DNA of 64,000 nt from an uncultured Neglectibacter sp. (GTDB taxonomy: Bacteria > Bacillota > Clostridia > Oscillospirales > Acutalibacteraceae). The notes under the pieces are model-generated. The model had not been told where the DNA came from, searched no databases, and saw only the letters and a program-made list of their open reading frames with translations. The stretch lies in assembly GCA_937958185.1 (NCBI GenBank), contig CALFFN010000022.1:62001-126000 (forward strand). The letters are read 5' to 3'. Shown in pieces: positions 16,751 through 25,052 of the stretch. A program made the translations under genes and the position numbers. How positions within the stretch are numbered: the first letter of the stretch is position 1; the number at the start of each line of letters is the position of its first letter.

Positions 16751-17926
16751 TTAGTGGTGGAACAGGCGGATCCCTGTGAAAGCCATGGCAATACCATACT
16801 TGTCGCAGACCTCGATCACGTTGTCGTCCCGAATGGAGCCGCCGGGCTGGGCGATAAATTCCACGCCGCTCTTTCTGGCGCGCTCAATGTTGTCGCCAAA
16901 GGGGAAGAAAGCATCGCTGCCCAGCGCCACGCCGGACATGGTATCCAGCCACGCGCGGCGTTCTTCCCGGGTAAAGGGTTCCGGCTTCTCCGTGAAGAAG
17001 TTCTCCCACTGACCGTCCGCCAGCACGTCCATGTGCTCGTCGGAAATGTACACGTCGATGGTGTTGTCCCGGTCGGGGCGGCGAATGTCCTTCTTAAAGG
17101 GCAGGTTCAAAACCTTGGGGCACTGGCGCAGGTACCAGTTGTCCGCCTTGTTTCCGGCAAGGCGGGTGCAATGGACGCGGCTCTGCTGCCCCGCACCCAC
17201 GCCGATCGCCTGCCCGTTCTTCACGTAGCAGACGGAATTGGACTGGGTATATTTCAGGGTGATGAGCGAAACCACCAGATCGCGCTTGGCTTCCGGGGTC
17301 AGGGTCTTATTTTGGGTGGGCAGTTCCGCGAGAATGCTTTCGTCGATTTTCAGCTCATTCCTGCCCTGCTCAAAGGTAATGCCAAACACGTCCTTGTGCT
17401 CAATGGGCGCGGGGACATAGCTTTCGTCGATCTGTACCACGTTGTAGTTTCCCTTGCGCTTGGTTTTCAGGATTTCCAGCGCCTCGTCCGTGTAGCCGGG
17501 GGCGATCACGCCGTCGGAAACCTCCCGGGCAAGGAGCGTGGCGGTTTCTTTATCGCACACCTCGGAAAGCGCCGCCCAGTCGCCGTAGGAGGACATTCTG
17601 TCGGCTCCTCTTGCCGCCGCATAGGCGGAAGCAATGGGAGACAGCGTGAGATCGTCCACAAAATAGATTTTCTTCAGCGTGTCGGAAAGGGGCACGTACA
17701 CCGCCGCGCCTGCCGGGCTGACGTGCTTGAAGGAAGCCGCCGCGGGCAGCCCAGTGGCCGCTTTCAGTTCCTTTACCAGCTGCCAGCTGTTAAACGCGTC
17801 CAGAAAATTGATGTAGCCGGGCTTGCCGTTTAACACCGTCACAGGCAGCTCGGAGCCGTCCTTCATAAAGATTTTGGAAGGCTTCTGGTTGGGGTTGCAG
17901 CCGTACTTTAAGGTCAGTTCGTTCAT
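16751..17926 (-). CDS. purH: Stand-alone AICAR transformylase (PurH C-terminal domain only)
   Basis: Carries out formylation of AICAR to FAICAR using 10-formyl-THF. At 391 residues it lacks the ~200-residue N-terminal IMP cyclohydrolase domain of ordinary PurH. It begins MNELTLKYGCNPNQKPSKIF after GAAGGAGCG. It contains ASFKHVSPAGAAV (the Lys-His catalytic pair), YTQSNSVCYVKNGQAIGVGAGQQSR, and SDAFFPFGDNIERA near the end. The cyclohydrolase step is supplied by the PurO-type gene two genes upstream. It is fully formed, not a truncation, since a good RBS and start precede it. Confidence 0.93.
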   Translation of the reverse strand: MNELTLKYGCNPNQKPSKIFMKDGSELPVTVLNGKPGYINFLDAFNSWQLVKELKAATGLPAAASFKHVSPAGAAVYVPLSDTLKKIYFVDDLTLSPIASAYAAARGADRMSSYGDWAALSEVCDKETATLLAREVSDGVIAPGYTDEALEILKTKRKGNYNVVQIDESYVPAPIEHKDVFGITFEQGRNELKIDESILAELPTQNKTLTPEAKRDLVVSLITLKYTQSNSVCYVKNGQAIGVGAGQQSRVHCTRLAGNKADNWYLRQCPKVLNLPFKKDIRRPDRDNTIDVYISDEHMDVLADGQWENFFTEKPEPFTREERRAWLDTMSGVALGSDAFFPFGDNIERARKSGVEFIAQPGGSIRDDNVIEVCDKYGIAMAFTGIRLFHH

Positions 17927-17973
17927 ATCGATCGCTCCTTCATAAAGTTGTATTTTTATAGACAAGCTGGAAG

Positions 17974-18408
17974 TTATAACATTTTCTCCATGACGATTTC
18001 ATCTCCGTCACGTTCACCGGTCAGAGAGAAACCCATTTTCTCATACATGCTTTTTGCAGCTTCGTTGCCGTCAATATAGCATAAGACAACTTTATCATAT
18101 CTGCCATCAGCTTTCATACGCTCCAAAATCTGCTGTGACGCTTCCGTTCCAAAGCCCTTTCCCTGATAGCGTTCATCGATAAAAAGCTGACTGAAATTAT
18201 AAGCGCCCAGCTCCTCACAGTCATAATACAGCGCCATTCCCACGGGAACATCACCGTCATATATGACATATGCGCGGCTTCTGTGTTCCCGATACGCGTA
18301 AGCCCTTGCCAGCAATTTCATAGCGTCGGAGACAAAGCGCCTTTGCGTCTCTGAAACTCTAAGATCCTCTCTCCAGTTTTCAGGACCTGCCGTTTCCAGT
18401 CTGAGCAT
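17974..18408 (-). CDS. GNAT-family N-acetyltransferase
   Basis: A 144-residue acetyl-CoA-dependent acyltransferase. It shows the GNAT core: VPVGMALYYDCEE, LFIDERYQGKGFGTEASQQIL (motif A, acetyl-CoA pyrophosphate loop Q-G-K-G-F-G), and GNEAAKSMYEKMGF near the C-terminus. Related to diamine and RimI-like acetyltransferases; the substrate is unknown. It sits inside the purine cluster between the IMP cyclohydrolase and AICAR transformylase genes, which may be coincidental. GAGAAAAACC precedes the ATG. Confidence 0.85.
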   Translation of the reverse strand: MLRLETAGPENWREDLRVSETQRRFVSDAMKLLARAYAYREHRSRAYVIYDGDVPVGMALYYDCEELGAYNFSQLFIDERYQGKGFGTEASQQILERMKADGRYDKVVLCYIDGNEAAKSMYEKMGFSLTGERDGDEIVMEKML

Positions 18409-18429
18409 GGTTTTTCTCTGCCTTTCCGC

Positions 18430-19140
18430 TTATCCGTTCTTATTGACGATCCGGGTCTCGGCTTTGCCGGTGGCGAGGTCGATGTACCGCACAAACAGGG
18501 AAACCTTGTTGTCCTCATTGAGAGCGTTCCAGACCTTTTCCGTAAAGGTGTCGATATCGCCGGAAAGCGTGACGGGGGTGGGCTCACCCTCAAAGGAGGG
18601 CACCGGGTCGCCGTCGCCCTGATAGGTGTGGATAAAATGCCCCAGGCCGGGCTTTGCGGCATACTCGAAGAACTGGCGCTGGGCATATTTCTCATCGCCG
18701 TCGGTGCTTTTCAGAATGGACAGCTTGTAGGAATATTCCCCTTTGCCGTATTCCAGAATGCCGGAAATTCGGGGGGTGAAAATAGGCGGGTCAGGCTCAA
18801 AGGTACGGGTGCGCAGAGCGTCCTCAAAGGTTTTCCCCGCCTGCAGGAAATCCGCAATAGTGTCGGTCTGGTCGCCGTTTGTGACGATCATGCCGCCGTC
18901 AAACATACGCACAGGGAAATAAATGACCAGCGACGGGTCGGAAAGCAGCGCCGGGTCAAATGCCCTGGTCCGCAGATTCTCCCCCTCGCTTTCAAACACG
19001 CGGTTCCGGGAATTTACGCTGCGCCCCATGATGAAATAGGCTGTCACAGCGCATTTCCCGTCCTCGCTTTTGCCGATGACGATCCCCCGTCCGGGATAGG
19101 TGTTGGAGCGAAGCTCCTCATAAAGATTTACAGCTTTCAT
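18430..19140 (-). CDS. purO: Archaeal-type (PurO-like) IMP cyclohydrolase
   Basis: Predicted to close the ring of FAICAR to give IMP. The 236-residue protein matches the IMP_cyclohyd family: N-terminal YPGRGIVIGKSEDGKCAVTA, YFIMGRSVNSRNRVF, DPSLVIYFPVR, and TNGDQTDTI near residue 90. This family was defined in archaea (PurO) and also occurs in some Clostridia. Its position between purN and the domain-reduced AICAR transformylase fits it supplying the missing cyclohydrolase. GGAAGG precedes ATG 19140. Confidence 0.85.
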   Translation of the reverse strand: MKAVNLYEELRSNTYPGRGIVIGKSEDGKCAVTAYFIMGRSVNSRNRVFESEGENLRTRAFDPALLSDPSLVIYFPVRMFDGGMIVTNGDQTDTIADFLQAGKTFEDALRTRTFEPDPPIFTPRISGILEYGKGEYSYKLSILKSTDGDEKYAQRQFFEYAAKPGLGHFIHTYQGDGDPVPSFEGEPTPVTLSGDIDTFTEKVWNALNEDNKVSLFVRYIDLATGKAETRIVNKNG

Positions 19141-19163
19141 AAATCATACCTTCCTTTCGCATT

Positions 19164-19790
19164 TTACCGATTTCTATGTACCACACCGTTTTCCACGGTA
19201 AGCCTGCCCTCGCAGAACAGGGAGACCGCCTGTGGCAGTAGCTTCCATTCCGCTTCCTCCATCACCCGGCGCTGCAGGGTCTCCGGGGTGTCTCCCTCTT
19301 TCACCTCCACAGCCTTTTGCAGCACGATGGGTCCGCCGTCGCAGACCTTGTTGACAAAATGGACCGTAGCGCCGGTGACCTTCACCCCTCTTTGCAGCAC
19401 GGCTTCATGGACATGGAGCCCATAATAGCCCTTGCCGCCAAAGGACGGCAGCAGCGCCGGGTGGACATTCAAAATGCGGTTCTCGAAAGCGCGGACAAAA
19501 TTCTCTCCCGTGATGGTCAGGAAGCCTGCCAGCACCACCAGCTCTACCCCCCGCTCGTTCAAAGCGTCGATCAGCGCCTGACTGTAGGTATCTACATCCG
19601 GGTAGTCCTTCCGGCTCAGGGAAATTGCTTCAATGCCCGCCCGCTTTGCCCGTTCCAGCGCAAAAGCGTCGGCACGGCTGGAAATCACCACGCGGATCGC
19701 GCCGTTTTTGATCTCTCCGGCATTCTGGGCGTCGATGAGTTTTTGCAGGTTTGTGCCGCCGCCGGACACCAGCACACCGATAGCTACCAC
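19164..19790 (-). CDS. purN: Phosphoribosylglycinamide formyltransferase
   Basis: Transfers formyl from 10-formyl-THF to GAR. At 208 residues it shows VLVSGGGTNLQKLIDAQ, the catalytic FLTITGENFVRAFENRILNVHPALLPSF (Asn-His segment) and HFVNKVCDGGPIV (Asp of the third catalytic residue). The start is GTG 19790, overlapping the purM stop by 7 nt, so the two are translationally coupled. Confidence 0.96.
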   Translation of the reverse strand: MVAIGVLVSGGGTNLQKLIDAQNAGEIKNGAIRVVISSRADAFALERAKRAGIEAISLSRKDYPDVDTYSQALIDALNERGVELVVLAGFLTITGENFVRAFENRILNVHPALLPSFGGKGYYGLHVHEAVLQRGVKVTGATVHFVNKVCDGGPIVLQKAVEVKEGDTPETLQRRVMEEAEWKLLPQAVSLFCEGRLTVENGVVHRNR

Positions 19791-20818
19791 AGCACGACCC
19801 CCTCATCTCCGGGAACGACCTCGCCCAGGATCACCGCTTTTTCGCCGGCGCTTTCAATGGCGGAGACAGCCGCCTGCGCCGTTTCCTTGGACACTGCCAT
19901 GCACAGACCGATCCCCATGTTAAAGGTGTTGTACATATCGTGCTCCGGGATATTGCCCACCTGCTGCAGCAGCGGGAAAATGGGCAGCACGGGAATAGCC
20001 GCCTTTTCCACCTTTGCCGTCAGCCCCTCTGTCATCATGCGGGGGATATTTTCATAAAAACCGCCGCCGGTAATGTGGGAAATCGCCTTGACGTCTGCTT
20101 TTTCAATAGCGGCAAGGACAGCCTTGACGTAGATCCTGGTGGGGGTCAGCAGCGTTTCGCCCAGGGTGCCGCCCAGCTCGTCATAATGTCGGCTCACGTT
20201 TGTCTCGTCCAGCCCAAACACCCGGCGCACCAGCGAAAAGCCGTTGGAGTGCACGCCGGAGGAGCACACGCCCACAAGCACGTCCCCTGCCTGCAGCCTG
20301 CTGCCGTCGATGGCTTTGGGCTTGTCCACCAGACCTACGGTGAACCCGGCAAGGTCGTAATCGTCCTCAGGCATCATGCCCGGGTGCTCAGCGGTCTCGC
20401 CGCCGATCAGGGCGCAGCCCGCCTGAACGCAGCCCTCCGCCACGCCAGCCACGATCTGCGCGATTTTTTCCGGGAAGTTTTTCCCGCAGGCGATATAGTC
20501 CAGAAAGAACAGGGGCTTCGCCCCGCAGCAGATCACATCGTTGACGCACATGGCGACGGCGTCGATCCCGATGGTGTCGTGCTTCTGGAGCAGCATGGCG
20601 ACCTTCAGCTTGGTGCCTACCCCGTCGGTGCCGGACACCAGCACAGGCTCCGTCATGCCGGAAAAATCCGGGGCAAACAGCCCGCCGAAGCCGCCGATCC
20701 CCGAAACCACCCCGGGGATCATGGTGCGCTTTACGTGCTCCTTCATCAGCTCTACCGAGCGGTAGCCCGCCGTAACGTCTACGCCCGCCGCCTTATAGCT
20801 GTCGCTGTAGCTTTTCAT
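19784..20818 (-). CDS. purM: Phosphoribosylformylglycinamidine cyclo-ligase (AIR synthetase)
   Basis: Makes AIR from FGAM with ATP. The 344-residue protein has YKAAGVDVTAGYRSVELMK, PVLVSGTDGVGTKL, AMCVNDVICCGAKPLFFLDY, IGGETAEHPGM, and SHITGGGFYENIPRM, the usual PurM landmarks. GGAGATG precedes ATG 20818. It overlaps purN and follows the M29 peptidase gene by 82 nt. Confidence 0.97.
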   Translation of the reverse strand: MKSYSDSYKAAGVDVTAGYRSVELMKEHVKRTMIPGVVSGIGGFGGLFAPDFSGMTEPVLVSGTDGVGTKLKVAMLLQKHDTIGIDAVAMCVNDVICCGAKPLFFLDYIACGKNFPEKIAQIVAGVAEGCVQAGCALIGGETAEHPGMMPEDDYDLAGFTVGLVDKPKAIDGSRLQAGDVLVGVCSSGVHSNGFSLVRRVFGLDETNVSRHYDELGGTLGETLLTPTRIYVKAVLAAIEKADVKAISHITGGGFYENIPRMMTEGLTAKVEKAAIPVLPIFPLLQQVGNIPEHDMYNTFNMGIGLCMAVSKETAQAAVSAIESAGEKAVILGEVVPGDEGVVLW

Positions 20819-20900
20819 TGCAGCATCTCCTTACCGTTTTCTTTTGAGAGCATATCGAAAGGCAGCGCCGATAGCTCGGCGTTGCCTGAGAATGGTGCGC

Positions 20901-22133
20901 TTAAATTGCCCAGTTGCCGTTTTGGAAGATCTGAACCTTCTTCCCGTCCCTGGTATAGCCGGTGACGTTCAACTCCTTGGAGCCTACCATGAAGTCCACA
21001 TGAATGATGGAATCGTTGATGCCCTTTGCCTTGATCTCCTCGTCGGTCATGTTCTCGAAGCCCTCCAGGGTCTCGTTGAAGCCCATGCCCAGCGCCACGT
21101 GGCAGGCGGCGTTCTCATCAAACAGGGTATTGTAGAACAGAATGCCGGAATTGGAAATGGGGGAATCGTCCGGCACCAGGGCAAGCTCGCCCAGCATACA
21201 GGCGCCTTCGTCCATCTTTATCATGTGCTCCAAAAGCTCCTGCCCCTGCTCGGCTTTCACGGAAACCGCCTTGCCGTTTTGGAAGGTGACGGAGAATTTG
21301 TCGATCAAATTGCCCTGATAGGACAGGGGCAGCGTGGCGACCAGCGTACCCTCGCACTTGCCGCGCATGGGGGAAATAAAGACCTCCTCGGAGGGCATAT
21401 TGGGATTGTAGGAAACGCCGGTGGTCTGCAGGGTGTCGCAGCCGCCGTGCCAGTTTGTCCCGGGAATGAGCCAGCACTTGAAGTCCGTGCCGTTCTTGCT
21501 TTCGTAATGGAGGTAGTCGAGATTCAGGGAATTGAGTTTCTCGCATTTTTCCCGCAGGTTCTTGTTGTGCTTGTCCCACTCGGCAACGGGGTCGTTGTCC
21601 TCGGTGATCCGCACGGTCTGCAGAATCGCGTTCCACAGCTTCTCCACCGCCACGCTGGTGCGGTCATTGGGGAACACCTTCTTCGCCCACTTCTTGGAGG
21701 GCACCGCCACGATAGTCCACTGATATTTGGTGTCCATTGCCGTGCGGAAGGGCTTCATGACCTTGCCCCGGGCGGCGCTGGACTTTTGCAGCTTGCCGAT
21801 GTTCACGCCCTTGAGCCCGTCCGGGTCGGAGGAGTCAATATGTATCATGGCGGGCAGGGTGTCTACCATGTGCTGCATTTTTGCCTTTTCCCATTCCTCC
21901 ACGCGAGAGAGCTGGGTCAGGGTCTCGTGGCGGTAGTGGAGCTTTGACACGGTCTGGTCGCCCCAGTTCACCATGACCCACTTTGCCCCGGCGCGGTAGG
22001 CTTCCTCTACCACCATTTCGGCAAATTCGTGCTGGTCTACCTGAGCGGAGATCACGCAGCCCTGCCCCTTTTGCAGGTTCACGCCGCTTCTCACCGCCAG
22101 CTTGGCATACTTTCTCATAATGGACTTTTTCAT
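20901..22133 (-). CDS. M29-family aminopeptidase
   Basis: A 410-residue cytoplasmic metallo-aminopeptidase of the AmpS/PepS (thermophilic peptidase) family. Recognisable segments are MRKYAKLAVRSGVNLQKGQG, GAKWVMVNWGDQ, GTNWHGGCDTLQTTGVSYNPN (E/H metal region near SEEVFISP), and the late ALGMGFNET-LEGFENMTDEE and IHVDFMVGSKELNVTGY with metal ligands. It is unusual to find it between purE and purM; it may only share the transcript. GAGGAAAAGC precedes the ATG. Confidence 0.92.
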   Translation of the reverse strand: MKKSIMRKYAKLAVRSGVNLQKGQGCVISAQVDQHEFAEMVVEEAYRAGAKWVMVNWGDQTVSKLHYRHETLTQLSRVEEWEKAKMQHMVDTLPAMIHIDSSDPDGLKGVNIGKLQKSSAARGKVMKPFRTAMDTKYQWTIVAVPSKKWAKKVFPNDRTSVAVEKLWNAILQTVRITEDNDPVAEWDKHNKNLREKCEKLNSLNLDYLHYESKNGTDFKCWLIPGTNWHGGCDTLQTTGVSYNPNMPSEEVFISPMRGKCEGTLVATLPLSYQGNLIDKFSVTFQNGKAVSVKAEQGQELLEHMIKMDEGACMLGELALVPDDSPISNSGILFYNTLFDENAACHVALGMGFNETLEGFENMTDEEIKAKGINDSIIHVDFMVGSKELNVTGYTRDGKKVQIFQNGNWAI

Positions 22134-22204
22134 AGCTTTTCCTCTTTTCTCCGGCAGGGGTCCCGCCGGGACAAAATATGTGAAGGGTCAAATAACTTCC
22201 AGTG

Positions 22205-22705
22205 TTACAGCTCCAGCAGCTTTTCCTGAAGCGCCGCGTCCTTTTTTGCCACGCCGGCTTCCATCTCCCGCTTCATTTCCGTAAGCTTTTCCTGAAGCGC
22301 CGGATCGGAAAGCGCCAGCATCTGGGCGGCTAAAATGGCGGCGTTGTCCGCGCCGTCAATGGCGACTGTGGCAACGGGAATGCCGGAGGGCATCTGCACC
22401 GTGGCAAGCAGCGCGTCCAAGCCGTCCAGCGTGGAGGACTTCACCGGGATACCGATCACCGGCAGCGTGGTATGGGCCGCCAGCACACCAGCCAGATGAG
22501 CGGCTTTTCCTGCGGCGGCAATGATGACGCCAAAGCCGTTTCCCACGGCGTTTTTGGAAAATTCCGCCGCTGCCGCCGGGGTGCGGTGGGCGCTCATCAC
22601 ATGGGCTTCCACGGGAATGCCAAGGCTTTTCAGCCGCTTGACCGTCGGGGCGACCACGGGCAGGTCGCTGTCGCTGCCCATAATAACTGCAACCTTTTTG
22701 CACAT
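22205..22705 (-). CDS. purE: N5-CAIR mutase, PurE class I
   Basis: Rearranges N5-CAIR to CAIR in purine synthesis. The 166-residue protein has VAVIMGSDSDLPVVAPTVKRL, the catalytic VMSAHRTPAAAAEF, IIAAAGKAAHLAGVLAAHT, PVIGIPV, and VATVAIDGADNAAILAAQ. The SDSD and SAHRTP motifs are those of class I (mutase) enzymes, which normally need PurK; purK is not in the window. It is the first purine gene of the minus-strand cluster. Confidence 0.96.
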   Translation of the reverse strand: MCKKVAVIMGSDSDLPVVAPTVKRLKSLGIPVEAHVMSAHRTPAAAAEFSKNAVGNGFGVIIAAAGKAAHLAGVLAAHTTLPVIGIPVKSSTLDGLDALLATVQMPSGIPVATVAIDGADNAAILAAQMLALSDPALQEKLTEMKREMEAGVAKKDAALQEKLLEL

Positions 22706-22818
22706 ATCTACTGACCACGATCCTTTCTCTGCTTGTCTAAGCTGCTTTTCCTTTCGGCAGCGCCGAAGTTCAGCTTTTTGCTATCCGGCAGAAACCTATA
22801 ACAATTTTCTGCTTTCGG

Positions 22819-23145
22819 CTAATTCCAGCACCAGTCCGTGCCGTCTTCCAGTTTGAAATACATATGCTTCACGCCCAGCACCCGCTGGAAAAGCTCTACC
22901 ACGGCGTCGCCGAATGCGGAGCTGCTTTCAGGGGACGCGGAACCATAGATCATGGCTTTCACCATGGCGATCGGGGTCTCCTGTTCCCCGCCGAACCAGA
23001 GGCGGCAATGGTCGGTAAAGGAGATCATCAACGCGCCCTCGCTTTTCCCGGGGATCAGGGAGATCAGGCGGCCGAGCTCTGTTTTCAGCTCCAATTCCTG
23101 CGCCGGGGTGATCTCGCAGCTTGCTTTTACATCGAGAAAGGGCAT
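22819..23145 (-). CDS. MIF/tautomerase-superfamily protein
   Basis: A 108-residue protein starting MPFLDVKASCEITPAQ. The N-terminal Pro exposed after Met removal is the catalytic base of tautomerases. Further MIF-like pattern is seen in LKTELGRLISLIPGKSEGALMISFTD. Start 23145 is chosen because the Pro then occupies position 1 and AAGGATG lies upstream; an in-frame extension to 23211 has no family similarity. The biochemical substrate of such bacterial relatives is generally unknown. Confidence 0.8.
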   Translation of the reverse strand: MPFLDVKASCEITPAQELELKTELGRLISLIPGKSEGALMISFTDHCRLWFGGEQETPIAMVKAMIYGSASPESSSAFGDAVVELFQRVLGVKHMYFKLEDGTDWCWN

Positions 23146-23353
23146 TTTAAGCACATCCTTTTTCCAATTTTTCAGCATTCCTATCATAGCATGAATTTCC
23201 GGGAACGGCAAGCCCCGCGCGCCTTTGTCTCCCCCGCGAAACAGGAAAATTTTTGCCGCTTTCCGCCGGAACTTTTGGCGATTTTGCGCCCTGCCCCAGC
23301 TTCCCTCAAAAAAGCTCCTTTCCCCCCGCTGCGCTCAAATCAGCTCAGCATAA

Positions 23354-23386
23354 GAAAAAAGCTGCCGGGAGAAGCTCCTGGCAGCT
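23354..23386 (-). terminator. Terminator of the SPFH/NfeD operon
   Basis: Stem GCTGCC-GGGAG / CTCCT-GGCAGC with a 3-nt loop, followed on the minus strand by a T-run. It lies 18 nt beyond the SPFH gene stop. Confidence 0.88.
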
Positions 23387-23403
23387 TTTCGTTTGACAAA
23401 GCT

Positions 23404-24333
23404 TTATTTCTTCTGGGCGGTGTCACCGTCCTTCATCAGCTCTTTCAGGGAGACCGCCAGACCGGCAAGCCCCTGGATGTCTGAGGGAATAATGATCTTG
23501 GTGGCTTTGCCGTCCGCCGCCTTTTCAAAGGCTTCCAAACTCTTCAAAGCGATCACGGGCTCCGTGGGGTTTGCCTCGTTCATCAGCTTGACAGCTTCCG
23601 CCCTTGCCCGCTGGACGGTGAGCACGGCTTCCGCTTCGCCCTGTGCTTCCCGAATTTTCGTTTCCTTTACGGCTTCCGCCCGCAGCACAGCGGATTCTTT
23701 TTGACCTTCCGCAATCAGGATAGCGCTGCGCTTTTCGCCCTCCGCGTCCAGAATCTTCGCGCGGCGTTCCCGCTCCGCCTTCATCTGCTTTTCCATGGAA
23801 TCCTGAATTTCCGCAGGGGGAATGATATTCTTCAGCTCCACGCGGTTCACCTTGATGCCCCACGCGTCGGTGGCTTCGTCCAGGATCACCCGGATTTTGG
23901 AGTTTATCACGTCGCGGGAGGTGAGGGTGTGGTCCAGCTCCATGTCGCCGATGATATTCCGCAGGGTGGTGGCGGAAAGGTTCTCAATGGCGGAAATGGG
24001 ATTTTCCACGCCGTAGGCATACAGCTTGGGGTCGGTGATCTGGAAATACACCACCGTGTCGATCTGCATGGTGACGTTATCCTTGGTGATGACGGGCTGG
24101 GGCGGGAAGTCGATGACCTGCTCCTTCAGGCTCACCCTTTTGGCGATACGGTCAAAGAAGGGGATCTTGATGTGCAGCCCCGTGCCCCAGGAGGCGTGGA
24201 ACGCGCCCAAACGCTCCACCACAAAGGCGTGCGCCTGGGGAACGATCTTGATGTTGGCAATGATCACCGCCAATATGAATACGACCAGCGCCACTACTAC
24301 AAAAATTCCAGCAAAAGCTTCTAATCCGGGCAT
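23404..24333 (-). CDS. SPFH/Band 7 (stomatin-like) membrane protein
   Basis: A 309-residue protein with one N-terminal hydrophobic anchor (VVVALVVFILAVIIANIKIV) and a Band 7 domain: IVPQAHAFVVERLGAF, VSLKEQVIDFPPQPVITKDNV, ATTLRNIIGDMELDHTLTSR, and WGIKVNRVELKNIIPP. A long helical region then reads ERERRAKILDAEGEKRSA. This is the QmcA/stomatin type that forms ring-like membrane oligomers. It pairs with the upstream NfeD gene, the standard partner arrangement for membrane-quality control. Confidence 0.95.
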   Translation of the reverse strand: MPGLEAFAGIFVVVALVVFILAVIIANIKIVPQAHAFVVERLGAFHASWGTGLHIKIPFFDRIAKRVSLKEQVIDFPPQPVITKDNVTMQIDTVVYFQITDPKLYAYGVENPISAIENLSATTLRNIIGDMELDHTLTSRDVINSKIRVILDEATDAWGIKVNRVELKNIIPPAEIQDSMEKQMKAERERRAKILDAEGEKRSAILIAEGQKESAVLRAEAVKETKIREAQGEAEAVLTVQRARAEAVKLMNEANPTEPVIALKSLEAFEKAADGKATKIIIPSDIQGLAGLAVSLKELMKDGDTAQKK

Positions 24334-24354
24334 AACGATTCTCCTCTCTTTTCT

Positions 24355-24804
24355 TCACGCTTTTTGGTGCGTGTGCTCCCAGCGCACCATGAGCTTTACA
24401 CCCTCGATGCGCTCCACTGTAACGGTCTCCCCTTTGGGGATCACCGCGCTTTCCTCAACGGATCGGGCAGCCCAACTGTTCCCCAGCACGCTCACCCTGC
24501 CGGTCGCCAGCAGATTGTTGATATCCTCCGTGACCACGGCGCTGCGCCCCAGCACCATGTCGGCATTGGTACGCTCCTTCTTTCCCTTCTGGAACCGCTT
24601 GACCAGCGGGCGGGTCAGAACCAGCGCCAGCGCGGACACCACGAGGAACAGCGCGACCTGCAGCCCCACGGAGCCTCCCGCCATGCTGGCAATCAGCGCC
24701 GCCAGACCGCCGGGCACGAACCAGATGGATACCAGTGCCGGGAGCAGCCCTTCGACGATAGCCGCCAAAATGGTCACGCCCAGCCAGACGAACTCCATTC
24801 TCAT
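24355..24804 (-). CDS. NfeD-family membrane protein
   Basis: 149 residues: about three hydrophobic helices (WLGVTILAAIVEGLLPALV, AGGSVGLQVALFLVVSALALVL), then a small OB-fold domain (LGRSAVVTEDINNLLATGRVSVLG-NSWAARS) typical of NfeD1b proteins. It lies 21 nt upstream of the stomatin-like gene in the same direction and is its expected partner. Translation starts at 24804. Confidence 0.92.
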   Translation of the reverse strand: MRMEFVWLGVTILAAIVEGLLPALVSIWFVPGGLAALIASMAGGSVGLQVALFLVVSALALVLTRPLVKRFQKGKKERTNADMVLGRSAVVTEDINNLLATGRVSVLGNSWAARSVEESAVIPKGETVTVERIEGVKLMVRWEHTHQKA

Positions 24805-25052
24805 TGGAATATTTCCCCTTTCCCATTTCCTACTTAGAAACGGTACTTGACTATGTCTAAGCGCCTCGGCGCAATCTGATTGGAGAAGCCCGGTGCTTTT
24901 TCCGCAGGAAAAAGAGAAACGCTGCGCGTTTCAGGGGTTCTCTCTGATGATCGTATCGCGATCATTATACTCTATTCCGTGGGAAAACGCAAGATACGTC
25001 AGAAATCTGACAGAATTTACCGAATGAAAGAGAAACCGTTCCTTTCAAGCGT

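Noticed and set aside
22706..22818. Purine riboswitch upstream of purE
   Set aside because: No aptamer-like conserved core or pairing pattern could be recognised.
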